From contig NZ_JBAJII010000001.1 in the NCBI RefSeq assembly GCF_036867195.1, positions 3,038,001 through 3,102,000 on the forward strand: DNA of 64,000 nt, written 5' to 3'. Position 1 is the first letter of the stretch. Each line of letters begins with the position of its first letter. This DNA is from Arthrobacter sp. Soc17.1.1.1. Lineage in GTDB: Bacteria > Actinomycetota > Actinomycetes > Actinomycetales > Micrococcaceae. Made by a program: the position numbers and the translations under genes. Below the pieces are notes generated by a model, which worked only from the letters and a program-made list of their open reading frames with translations, made no database searches and was not told the DNA's origin. Below are positions 9,250 to 17,399 of the stretch, piece by piece.

Positions 9250-10566
9250 CTAACGAAGTGGGGCGGCGCTTTGCGCACGCAGATAGCCCGCCAGGGACGG
9301 CTGGTTGGACGTGGGTGGCACGAGCGACTCGAGCAGGTGGATGACGCGGTCCTCGAAGCCGCGGCCGCCCGCGTCGGTGAGGTTGGCGAGCATCCGCACC
9401 ACGAACCGCATGAGCACCGGGACGGGCATGCCGGTGCGGAGGGCCAGCGACATGACGGCGGGCTTGCCGATCAGCTGCGCGAACACCCGGCCGAGCGTGA
9501 AGTGGCTCCCCCACTGGGCCCTCACATGGGGCGCGTAGCCGGACATCACCTGGTCGCGTCCCAGTGCCGAGCCGACGCCCTGCGCCCGTTCGATGAACTC
9601 CGCCGCGTAGCGCGCGGACTCCATCGCGTAGGAGATGCCCTCGCCGTTGAACGGCGAGACCATGCCCCCGGCATCGCCGAGCAGCAGCAGGCCGGGGCTG
9701 TAGTGCGGTGTGCGGTTGAAGCCCATGGGGAGCGCCGCACCGCGGATCTCGCCCACCTGGTTCCCGGGCGTGAACCCCCACTCCGGGGGCATACCCGCGG
9801 TCCAGTCGCGCAGGACCTGCTTGTAGTCCAGCTTGCCGAACTCCGCCGACGAGTTGAGGATGCCGAGGCCCACGTTGGAGGTGCCGTCTCCCACACCGAA
9901 CACCCAGCCGTAGCCGGGCAGCGGCCGCCCGGTGGCGTCCGGCAGCTCGAGCCACCCCTCCATCCAGTCGTCGTCGGTCCGCGGGCTCGTGAAGTACGTC
10001 CGGACGGCGACGCCGAGCGGACGGTCGTCGCGCTTCTGCATCCCGAGGCTGACCGCGGTGCGGGTCGAGTTGCCGTCGGCGGCGAGGACGACGTCGGCGG
10101 TGAAGGTGCGGGTCTCCCCCGTCCTCCGCCCCTCGGCGTCGAGCAGGTTCGCCGTCACCCCTGTGACACGGCCGGCGTCGTCGCGCAGCGCGGTGGTCAC
10201 CGAGTGGCCCTCGAGGATCGTGGCGCCGGCGGCGCGTGCGTGCTGCGCCAGGGCCTCGTCGAAGCCGAGGCGCGTGCGGACCAGGCCGTAGTCGGGGAAG
10301 TCGCTGAGCTCGGGCCAGGGCACCTCCACGGTGCGCTTCCCCGCGATGAGGCGCAGGCCCCTGGTGCGGCGCCATCCCTCGTTGCCGTCGTGCGGCAGGC
10401 CGAGGAGCTGGAGTTCGCGGGTGGCGCGGGGGGTCAGCCCGTCACCGCACACCTTCTCGCGGGGGAACCAGGTCTTCTCGAGCACCGTGACCTCGATGCC
10501 CGCGCTCGCGAGGTAGTACGCCGCGGTGGAGCCCGCCGGGCCCGCACCGATGATCAGGACGGTCAT
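9250..10566 (-). CDS. menJ: Geranylgeranyl-reductase-family flavoprotein, probable menaquinone reductase MenJ
   Basis: A 438-residue FAD protein. The N-terminal dinucleotide motif is IIGAGPAGSTAAYYLA, followed by a PREKVCGDGLTPRA segment typical of the geranylgeranyl reductase family, and a second FAD motif LLGDAGGMVSPFNGEGI. In mycobacteria the homologue MenJ saturates one isoprene unit of menaquinone; position between menG and the polyprenyl synthase supports the same job here. The ATG at 10566 abuts the menG stop with zero spacing, so the genes are cotranscribed. Confidence 0.75.
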   Translation of the reverse strand: MTVLIIGAGPAGSTAAYYLASAGIEVTVLEKTWFPREKVCGDGLTPRATRELQLLGLPHDGNEGWRRTRGLRLIAGKRTVEVPWPELSDFPDYGLVRTRLGFDEALAQHARAAGATILEGHSVTTALRDDAGRVTGVTANLLDAEGRRTGETRTFTADVVLAADGNSTRTAVSLGMQKRDDRPLGVAVRTYFTSPRTDDDWMEGWLELPDATGRPLPGYGWVFGVGDGTSNVGLGILNSSAEFGKLDYKQVLRDWTAGMPPEWGFTPGNQVGEIRGAALPMGFNRTPHYSPGLLLLGDAGGMVSPFNGEGISYAMESARYAAEFIERAQGVGSALGRDQVMSGYAPHVRAQWGSHFTLGRVFAQLIGKPAVMSLALRTGMPVPVLMRFVVRMLANLTDAGGRGFEDRVIHLLESLVPPTSNQPSLAGYLRAQSAAPLR

Positions 10567-11328
10567 CTACGCGACCGCAGACGTGCGCCGCAGCCGGACC
10601 TGACCCGGCAGGAGCGGTTCCTCGCCGGGAGCTGCCGGCGCCTTCGTGGCGCGGTGGACGGCGACGATGCCGCCGTTCAGGTTCCGGTACGCGACGTCGC
10701 CCCAGCCGGCCTCGCCGATCCAGGCCGCGAGCTCGTCCTGGTTCGGCCACGCGCGGATGGACTCCGCGAGGTACACGTATGCGTCGGGGTTCGAGCTGAC
10801 CTTCCGGGCGATCGCCGGCAGCGCGCGCATCAGGTACTCGGTGTAGGTGGTGCGCCAGAGCGCCACCGTGGGCTGCGAGAACTCGGCGATCACGAGCCGG
10901 CCGCCCGGCCGGGTGACGCGCAGCATCTCGGCGAGCGCCTTCTTCGGCTCGTTGACGTTGCGGAGCCCGAAGGAGATGGTCGAGGCGTCGAAGGAGTCGT
11001 CCGCGAACGGCAGGTCCGTGGCGTCGCCGGCCACGAACGCGATGTCCGGTCGGCGGCGCTTGCCCACCTTCAGCATGCCGAGCGAGAAGTCGCAGGCGAC
11101 GACGTCGATGCCCGCGTCCGCGTACGGCTCGCTCGAGGTACCGGTACCGGCCGCGAGATCGAGCACGCGCTGGCCCGGCTCGGCACCGACGGCGTCGACC
11201 ACGATGCGCCGCCAGCGGCGCGTCTGTCCCATCGACAGGACGTCGTTGACGACGTCGTACCGGGGGGCCACGTCGTCGAACATGGCTGCCACTTCGTCAG
11301 GACGCTTCTCCAGGGATGCACGGTTCAC
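10567..11328 (-). CDS. menG: Demethylmenaquinone methyltransferase
   Basis: A 253-residue SAM-dependent methyltransferase of the UbiE/MenG family. Motif I is [12 protein letters not shown]; the family signature ([24 protein letters not shown]) follows. It methylates demethylmenaquinone, the last step of menaquinone synthesis. The start is GTG 11328. It is the first gene of a three-gene minus-strand operon and is divergent from menF at 11451, so both arms of the pathway probably share the 122-bp promoter region. Confidence 0.92.
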   Translation of the reverse strand: MNRASLEKRPDEVAAMFDDVAPRYDVVNDVLSMGQTRRWRRIVVDAVGAEPGQRVLDLAAGTGTSSEPYADAGIDVVACDFSLGMLKVGKRRRPDIAFVAGDATDLPFADDSFDASTISFGLRNVNEPKKALAEMLRVTRPGGRLVIAEFSQPTVALWRTTYTEYLMRALPAIARKVSSNPDAYVYLAESIRAWPNQDELAAWIGEAGWGDVAYRNLNGGIVAVHRATKAPAAPGEEPLLPGQVRLRRTSAVA

Positions 11329-11450
11329 ATCGCCATTGTCTCAAACAACGACACAGCACCTAATCTGCCCGGCGGCCCCCGCGAACGCACCCCGACCGGC
11401 ACCGGCCGGCACCGACCCGCCGGGGTACCGCGGAGTACGCTTGAACCATC

Positions 11451-12791
11451 ATGAGCACACCGTCCCTCACCGCGCTGCCGCCTGCGCCCGGACACTCCCG
11501 CGGCCTCCGCAGCATCACGGTGGCGCGCGGCACCATGGACCCCGGGGCGGGCCTCCTGGAGTACGTGGTCCGCAACGACGCCCACACCTGGATCCGCCGC
11601 GGCAGCGGCCTCGTCGCCTACGGCGAGACCGCACGCTTCACCGTCACCGGCCCGGACCGCTTCACCCGCGCCCAGGAGTGGTGGCGCCGTGAACTCGCCG
11701 GGGCGGAGGTGCTGGACGAGCTCTCCGTCCCCGGGTCCGGGCTGATCGCCTTCGGTTCCTTCGCCTTCTCGAAGACCTCCGCGCACGAGTCCCGCCTGAT
11801 CGTCCCCGAGGTGGTGGTGGGCTGCAGCGACGGGATGGGCTGGCTCACCTACATCACCGACGACGCCGAGGCGGAACTCACCGCCGAGGCGGCCGAGGCC
11901 GCGCTGGCCGCCTACCTCGCGGAGCCCGACGCCGACCGCTCCCCCGCTCCTGGTGACCGGCTCGGTCCCGGCGTCCTCACCGAGGACCAGTACAAGGTCG
12001 CCGTCGCCGAGGGCGTGGAGCACGTGCAGGCGGGCGAGCTCAGCAAGCTCGTGCTGGCCCGGGACATCGTCGCGCACCTCGACACGCCGGTCGCGACCGC
12101 CCAGGTGCTGCGCGACCTCGCGGTCCGGTACGAGGACTGCTGGACCTACGCCGTCGACGGCCTGATCGGGTCGACGCCGGAGATGCTCATCAAGGTGGAG
12201 GACAACACGGCGCGGGCGCGTGTCCTCGCGGGGACCCTGGACCGCGCCAGTGCTCCCGCGGACGATCCCGGCTACGCGACCCGCGTGCTGGCGGGCTCGG
12301 AGAAGCAGCTCCACGAGCACCAGATCGCGATCGACTCCCTCACCGCGACGCTCGGGCCGTTCACGAGCTCGATGACCTCCCACAGCGAACCCTTCGTCCT
12401 CCAGCTGCCCAATGTGTGGCACCTGGCCTCCGACGTCATGGCGCAGCTCACGGTGGACGAGGACGGGCAGGTGCCGACCTCGCTGGCCCTGGTCCAGGCG
12501 CTGCACCCCACGGCCGCGGTGTGCGGCACGCCGACGACGGTGGCCGGCGCACTCATCCGCGAGCTCGAGCACCTGCAGCGCGGGCCGTACGCGGGACCCG
12601 TGGGCTGGATCGACGCGGGCGGCAACGGCGAATGGGGCATCGCGCTGCGCGGTGCCGTGGTCGAGACCCCTACCCGGGTGCGGCTGTACGCGGGATGCGG
12701 GATCGTCGAGGGTTCCCAGCCGGAGGCGGAGCTCGCCGAGACCTGGAGCAAGTTCCGTCCCATGATCGAGGCCCTCGGCCTGTCCCGCTGA
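11451..12791 (+). CDS. menF: Isochorismate synthase
   Basis: A 446-residue chorismate-binding enzyme. The C-terminal catalytic core shows LAGTLDR, QLPNVWHLASDV and HPTAAVCGTP, followed by GPVGWIDAGGNGEW, the standard motifs of isochorismate synthases. It converts chorismate to isochorismate, the entry step of menaquinone synthesis. Divergence from menG and proximity of menD and menC favour MenF over a siderophore (EntC-type) role. Confidence 0.88.
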   Translation: MSTPSLTALPPAPGHSRGLRSITVARGTMDPGAGLLEYVVRNDAHTWIRRGSGLVAYGETARFTVTGPDRFTRAQEWWRRELAGAEVLDELSVPGSGLIAFGSFAFSKTSAHESRLIVPEVVVGCSDGMGWLTYITDDAEAELTAEAAEAALAAYLAEPDADRSPAPGDRLGPGVLTEDQYKVAVAEGVEHVQAGELSKLVLARDIVAHLDTPVATAQVLRDLAVRYEDCWTYAVDGLIGSTPEMLIKVEDNTARARVLAGTLDRASAPADDPGYATRVLAGSEKQLHEHQIAIDSLTATLGPFTSSMTSHSEPFVLQLPNVWHLASDVMAQLTVDEDGQVPTSLALVQALHPTAAVCGTPTTVAGALIRELEHLQRGPYAGPVGWIDAGGNGEWGIALRGAVVETPTRVRLYAGCGIVEGSQPEAELAETWSKFRPMIEALGLSR

Positions 12792-12911
12792 CGTGGGCGG
12801 TGACGGTGGACTGCGCGCACCGGTCGCAGCCCGTGATGCTCATCATGCTTTCGTCGTTAGAATCAGCAGGACATTTTTCACCTGCATCCCGTCTGCCCTA
12901 GTGAGGAACCC

Positions 12912-13709
12912 ATGCTTTCCAAGAAATCCGCAATGCTGGCCGCCATGGCCGCCATGGCCGCCGGCGCCCTTGCCCTGAGCGCGTGTGGTGGAGGGTCCGA
13001 CGACGCCGGCTCCGGCGAGGCCGGTGGCCTGGACCTCGTGTCCGAGGGTTCCCTGACCGTCTGCTCGGACATCCCCTACCCGCCCTTCGAGTACGAGGAG
13101 AACGGCGAGTACACCGGCTTCGACATGGATCTCATGAAGGAGATCGCCTCGGGCATGGGCCTCGAGCTCGCCGTCCAGGACGTCGGGTTCGACGGCCTGC
13201 AGAGCGGTGCCGTCCTCGGTGCCCGCCAGTGCGACATCGGCGCGAGCGCCGTCACGATCACCGAGGAGCGGAAGGCGAACCTGGCGTTCTCGGACCCGTA
13301 CTACGACTCGCTGCAGTCCATCCTCGTGCCGACCGACTCGGACATCGCCTCGATCGACGATCTCGCCGGCAAGCAGGTCGGCGTGCAGCAGGGCACCACC
13401 GGCGCGACCTACGCCGCGGAGAACGCACCCGAGGCGGAACTGGTCCAGTTCCCCTCGGACGCCGAGATGTACGCCGCCATCCAGGCGGGCAACGTGGACG
13501 CCCTGCTGCAGGACCTGCCCGTGAACATCGGCCACACCGAGGACGGTGCCTTCACGATCGCCGAGGAACTGCCCACGGACGAGCAGTACGGCTTCATCAT
13601 GGCCAAGGACGGCAGCGAGGAACTCGTCGCCGCCGTCAACGAGCAGCTCACGGCCCTGCGTGACAGCGGGACGTACCAGGAGATCTACGACTCCTACTTC
13701 GCGGAGTAG
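12912..13709 (+). CDS. Amino-acid ABC transporter substrate-binding lipoprotein (family 3)
   Basis: A 265-residue lipoprotein. The signal peptide ends in ALALSACGGG, a lipobox with the acylated Cys, so it is anchored on the outside of the membrane. The mature part is a family 3 solute-binding protein (SDIPYPPFEYEENGEYTGFD, IGASAVTITEERK). Family 3 proteins bind polar amino acids; the exact ligand is not evident. It is followed by its permease and ATPase genes, and a strong hairpin at 13725-13757 separates it from them. Confidence 0.88.
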   Translation: MLSKKSAMLAAMAAMAAGALALSACGGGSDDAGSGEAGGLDLVSEGSLTVCSDIPYPPFEYEENGEYTGFDMDLMKEIASGMGLELAVQDVGFDGLQSGAVLGARQCDIGASAVTITEERKANLAFSDPYYDSLQSILVPTDSDIASIDDLAGKQVGVQQGTTGATYAAENAPEAELVQFPSDAEMYAAIQAGNVDALLQDLPVNIGHTEDGAFTIAEELPTDEQYGFIMAKDGSEELVAAVNEQLTALRDSGTYQEIYDSYFAE

Positions 13710-13724
13710 CCCCGTCCGGCCGGC

Positions 13725-13757
13725 GCGGCCCCGGATGTCCGAGGACACCGGGGCCGC
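13725..13757 (+). terminator. Intra-operon hairpin after the binding-protein gene
   Basis: Arms GCGGCCCCGG (13725-13734) and CCGGGGCCGC (13748-13757) pair perfectly, with a further TGTC/GACA inner helix. There is no T tract. Such hairpins between the binding protein and the permease usually raise relative yield of the binding protein by partial termination or mRNA protection (family knowledge). Confidence 0.6.
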
Positions 13758-13794
13758 ACCGGTTCCACCTGCCGAAGAAAGGTAGTCCCTCCGC

Positions 13795-14580
13795 GTGAAA
13801 CGATCGACACGCAGACGCCTCATCCAGGGCGTCCTCTACGCGGTGTTCGCCGCCGTCGTCCTGTTCATCATCCTGTCCGCCGACTGGGCCACCATCCAGC
13901 CCTACTTCTTCAATGTGGACATCGCAGCGGACGTGTTCCCCGAGATCCTCACGATCGCCGCGAAGAACACCGTCATCTACACGGCCATCGCGTTCGTCGG
14001 CGGCCTGCTGCTCGGCCTCCTGCTCGCGCTCATGAAGCTCTCGCCGGTCCTGCCGTACCGCTGGCTCGCGACCGGCTACATCGAACTGTTCCGCGGGCTG
14101 CCCGCCCTGCTGGTGATCTTCGGATTCGCCTACGCGATCCCCATCGCCTTCCAGTGGCGTCCGCCCGGCGGCAATGCCGGCGCAGGCCTGATCGCGCTGA
14201 TCATCGTGTCGGCGGCCTACATCGCGGAGACCATCCGCGCCGGTATCGAGGCCGTCCCGAAGGGCCAGGTCGAGGCGGCGCGCTCCCTCGGCATGAACTC
14301 CGCGTGGACCATGCTGACCGTGGTGCTGCCCCAGGCGTTCCGGATCATCACCCCGCCGCTGACCAACGAGCTCGTGATCCTCATCAAGGACACCTCGCTC
14401 CTGTTCATCGCGGGCATGGCGATCGGCGACCGCGAGCTCACGACCTTCGCGCGCGATGCGCTCACCAACCAGGCCAACGCCACCCCCCTCGTGGTCGCCG
14501 CGCTGCTGTACCTCGTGATCACGCTTCCCCTCACCCAGCTGGTGGCGAAGCTCGAACGACACAACAAGAGAGGCCGGTGA
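13795..14580 (+). CDS. Amino-acid ABC transporter permease
   Basis: A 261-residue His/Glu/Gln/Arg-type permease with about five membrane segments. The EAA loop is visible as [27 protein letters not shown] long N-terminal segment precedes the core. The start is GTG 13795. Its TGA overlaps the GTG of the ATPase gene, so translation is coupled. Confidence 0.88.
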   Translation: MKRSTRRRLIQGVLYAVFAAVVLFIILSADWATIQPYFFNVDIAADVFPEILTIAAKNTVIYTAIAFVGGLLLGLLLALMKLSPVLPYRWLATGYIELFRGLPALLVIFGFAYAIPIAFQWRPPGGNAGAGLIALIIVSAAYIAETIRAGIEAVPKGQVEAARSLGMNSAWTMLTVVLPQAFRIITPPLTNELVILIKDTSLLFIAGMAIGDRELTTFARDALTNQANATPLVVAALLYLVITLPLTQLVAKLERHNKRGR

Positions 14581-15344
14581 TCCCTGTGGCCCATCCGGCA
14601 ACAGGCGCTGCGGCAGTCCCCGCGATCGAGATCCGGGCGCTGCACAAGTCCTTCGGCAGCAACGAGGTGCTCAAGGGCATCGACTTCCACGTAGACCAGG
14701 GCGAGGTGGTGTGCGTGATCGGCCCGTCCGGTTCCGGGAAGTCCACCCTGCTGCGCTGCGTGAACCGGCTGGAGGAACCCACCAGCGGCACCGTCATGGT
14801 GGAGGGCGTCGACATCACGGACAGTGAGACGGACCTCAACGGCGTGCGGACGCGCATCGGCATGGTCTTCCAGCAGTTCAACCTCTTCCCCCACTTGACC
14901 GTGCTGAGGAACCTCACCCTCGCGCAGCAGCGCGCCAAGAAGCGGGGCAAGGCCGAGGCGACGGAGATCGCCCGCCGGAACCTCGCGAAGGTGGGACTCG
15001 CGGAGAAGGCCGACGCCTTCCCCGCCCAGCTCTCCGGCGGCCAGCAGCAGCGTGTCGCCATCGCCCGTGCCCTGTCCATGGACCCGGACATGATGCTCTT
15101 CGACGAGCCCACCAGCGCCCTGGACCCGGAGCTCGTGGGCGACGTGCTCGAGGTCATGAAGCAGCTGGCCCGGGAGGGCATGACGATGATGGTCGTCACC
15201 CATGAGATGGGCTTCGCCCGTGAGGTCGGCGACCGCGTGGTCTTCATGGACGGCGGCGTGGTGGTGGAGCAGGGCAAGCCGGAGGACGTCCTCGGCGACC
15301 CGCAGCACGAGCGGACCAGGCTCTTCCTCTCGAAGGTGCTCTGA
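14577..15344 (+). CDS. Amino-acid ABC transporter ATP-binding protein
   Basis: A 255-residue ABC ATPase of the GlnQ type. Walker A is [10 protein letters not shown] loop FQQFNLFP, signature [15 protein letters not shown], Walker [15 protein letters not shown] and the H loop VVTHEMGFA. All catalytic residues are present. I chose GTG 14577, which overlaps the permease stop; GTG 14586 is an alternative. It completes a three-gene importer inserted between menF and menD. Confidence 0.9.
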   Translation: MIPVAHPATGAAAVPAIEIRALHKSFGSNEVLKGIDFHVDQGEVVCVIGPSGSGKSTLLRCVNRLEEPTSGTVMVEGVDITDSETDLNGVRTRIGMVFQQFNLFPHLTVLRNLTLAQQRAKKRGKAEATEIARRNLAKVGLAEKADAFPAQLSGGQQQRVAIARALSMDPDMMLFDEPTSALDPELVGDVLEVMKQLAREGMTMMVVTHEMGFAREVGDRVVFMDGGVVVEQGKPEDVLGDPQHERTRLFLSKVL

Positions 15345-15350
15345 GACCCC

Positions 15351-17270
15351 CTACCGGGGAAGCGTGTCCGCCACCGCCTGCCGGATCCGCGCATGCAGGT
15401 CCCGGAGGGTGGTGCGGTCCGCCCGGACCTCGACGATGGAGCGGCCCGCGATGGGCCGCTCCATCGCCGTATCCAGCGCGTCGAGGGTGGTGACCCGCTC
15501 GAAGGGCAGCCCGTGGGCGGCGGCGAAGGCCGCGAGGTCCACGGTGTGCGGTGTGCCGAAGAGACGCTCGACGGCGGCCCCGTAGCGCGCCGTCGTCGTC
15601 TCCGCTCCGTGCTCGAGCAGCCCGAAGATACCGCCGCCCCCGTCGTTGAGGACCACGATCTGCAGGTCCGGCTGGGCTTCTCCGCTGCCGAGGAACAGGC
15701 CGCCGACGTCGTGGAGGAACGTGACGTCGCCCATCAGCGCACGTGTCGGGATGCCCGCGGCGAGGGCCACGCCCGTGGCGGTCGAGATGGTGCCGTCGAT
15801 CCCTGCGAGTCCGCGGTTGGCGAAGACCTCCAGCGGATGCCAGTGGGTGGAGGCGACGAGGTCCACGTCGCGGATGGGGTTGGAGGAGCCGAGCACCAGG
15901 TTGCCGTCGGTGTGCTCCCACACGGCGTCGGCGACGTGCAGTCCCGTGAGGTGCCCCTCGGCGGCGAGCAGGGACTGGATCGCGGCCTCGGCGGCCGCGC
16001 CCGCCTCCCGCCAGGACCGTAGCCAGCCGTCCTCGCCGTGTCCGGCGAACGCGAGCAGTTCGGCCAGTGAGTCGATGATCCGCTCGGGACGCCGCCCGTC
16101 CTCGAACCATGCGACGGGTTCGGGCAGGTACAGGGCATGCTCGACGTCGGAGCGGGCCAGCAGGGCGGTGACGGGACGCGACAGGGTGGGGCGTCCGAAG
16201 ATCACCACGCGCGTGATCGCCGGGCCGAGGTGCTCCAGCAGCAACCGGTACGGGGCGATCCCGCTGCTGCCGAAGCGTGCGTCGGACGACGGTTCTGCGA
16301 GCAGCGGCAGGCCGAGGTGCGCGGCGAACACCGCGGCGAGCTCGCCGGCCCCGTGCCCGGCCACGACGACGGTCCTGCTGCCCCCCGTTCTGCGGGACGT
16401 CCCGCTCGTCGCCGTGACGCCCGCGGTCCCGGCAGTCCCGACCGTTCCGGCGTAACCGGCGACGCCTCCCGTCTCCGCACCACTCGGGGCCGGAGCCGCA
16501 GGCGCGTCCCCGGAACCGGCGGTGCGCCCGACACCCTCGGGGTCACCGAGGTGTTCGGGGTCATCCGGGCCTTGGGGGCGCTCGAGGCGCTCGGGATCAC
16601 CCTGGCCCACGGGGCGCTCGAGGCCTTCGGGGTCACCAGGGCGCTCGGGGTCACTGGAGTGCGCGGGGCCCTCGGGTCCAGCGGCCCCCTCGGGTACGAG
16701 CGGATCGCGGAATGCGAGATTGAGGTGGACCGGGCCCGGCGGCCGCGACGGCACACCCTGCACGGGCACGCCCACGGCGATGCGGAGGGTCTCCTCCACG
16801 AGCCGTTCCGGGTCCTCGCCGGCCGGGATGTCGACGCCGGCCCGCACGTGCACGCCGAACAGGTCCGGCTGCACCGTGGTCTGGTTCGCGCCGGTGCCGC
16901 GCAGCTCGGCGGGCCGGTCAGCGGAGACCACCACGAGCGGCACAGCCGCATGGTTGGCCTCCATCACGGCGGGGAGCAGTTCGCCCACGGCGGTGCCCGA
17001 TGTCGTCACCACCGCGGCCGGACGCCGTGCGCCGAGCGCGAGGCCCAGCGCGGTGAAGGCGCCGGACCGCTCGTCGATCCGCACGTGCAGCCTGACTCGG
17101 CCGGCCGCCTCGGCCTCCGCGAGTGCGTAGGCGAGCGGTGCGCTCCGCGATCCGGGCGCGACGACGACGTCGACGATGCCGGCCGCCACGAGGGCGCGGA
17201 CCGCCCGCGCGGCCGAGGTCGCGGAATCGAGGGGGATCGCAGGTGCCTGGTTGCTCGCGGGGTCCGTCAC
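15351..17270 (-). CDS. menD: 2-succinyl-5-enolpyruvyl-6-hydroxy-3-cyclohexene-1-carboxylate synthase with a repeat insert
   Basis: A 639-residue ThDP enzyme that condenses 2-oxoglutarate with isochorismate. Family marks include VVAPGSRSAPLAYAL, HVRIDERSGAF and VVTTSGTAVGELLPA in the PYR domain, and the C-terminal ThDP domain with LMGDVTFLHDVGGL and VVLNDGGGGIF. Most MenD proteins are about 550-580 residues. The excess is mainly an insert after the PYR domain (residues about 197-290) containing eight 18-bp repeats and an Ala/Gly/Thr-rich tail. The start is GTG 17270. The convergent ABC importer ends 6 nt away. Confidence 0.9.
   Translation of the reverse strand: MTDPASNQAPAIPLDSATSAARAVRALVAAGIVDVVVAPGSRSAPLAYALAEAEAAGRVRLHVRIDERSGAFTALGLALGARRPAAVVTTSGTAVGELLPAVMEANHAAVPLVVVSADRPAELRGTGANQTTVQPDLFGVHVRAGVDIPAGEDPERLVEETLRIAVGVPVQGVPSRPPGPVHLNLAFRDPLVPEGAAGPEGPAHSSDPERPGDPEGLERPVGQGDPERLERPQGPDDPEHLGDPEGVGRTAGSGDAPAAPAPSGAETGGVAGYAGTVGTAGTAGVTATSGTSRRTGGSRTVVVAGHGAGELAAVFAAHLGLPLLAEPSSDARFGSSGIAPYRLLLEHLGPAITRVVIFGRPTLSRPVTALLARSDVEHALYLPEPVAWFEDGRRPERIIDSLAELLAFAGHGEDGWLRSWREAGAAAEAAIQSLLAAEGHLTGLHVADAVWEHTDGNLVLGSSNPIRDVDLVASTHWHPLEVFANRGLAGIDGTISTATGVALAAGIPTRALMGDVTFLHDVGGLFLGSGEAQPDLQIVVLNDGGGGIFGLLEHGAETTTARYGAAVERLFGTPHTVDLAAFAAAHGLPFERVTTLDALDTAMERPIAGRSIVEVRADRTTLRDLHARIRQAVADTLPR
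16539..16682 (-). repeat. 18-bp in-frame repeat within menD, 8 units
   Basis: Eight 18-bp units like GGGGTCACCGAGGTGTTC (plus strand) run without gaps. On the coding strand they encode hexapeptides around D/E-P-E-G/R-L-G/E. They sit between the PYR and central domains of MenD. Confidence 0.85.
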
Positions 17271-17341
17271 GCTTCCATCCTTCCATCCCGCCCTCCCCTG
17301 CGCCGTTCCGGCCCGGGCTCCCCTGCCCGGGCCTTCCGACG

Positions 17342-17377
17342 CGAACGCACCCCCTCCGGAAGGCGGGGGTGCGTTCG
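17342..17377 (-). terminator. Hairpin terminator downstream of the PhoX gene
   Basis: A perfect 13-bp inverted repeat (CGAACGCACCCCC, 17342-17354, with its complement at 17365-17377) around a 10-nt loop. It lies just past the minus-strand stop of the PhoX gene and before the menD start, so it would separate the two transcription units. No long T tract. Confidence 0.75.
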
Positions 17378-17399
17378 GTGAAGCCTGGGGCGGGGTCGC

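Noticed and set aside
8287..11454. Very long open frame (over 1000 codons) on the plus strand across the men genes
   Set aside because: It is antisense to three strongly recognised genes and has Arg/Gly/Val-rich composition typical of high-GC shadow frames.
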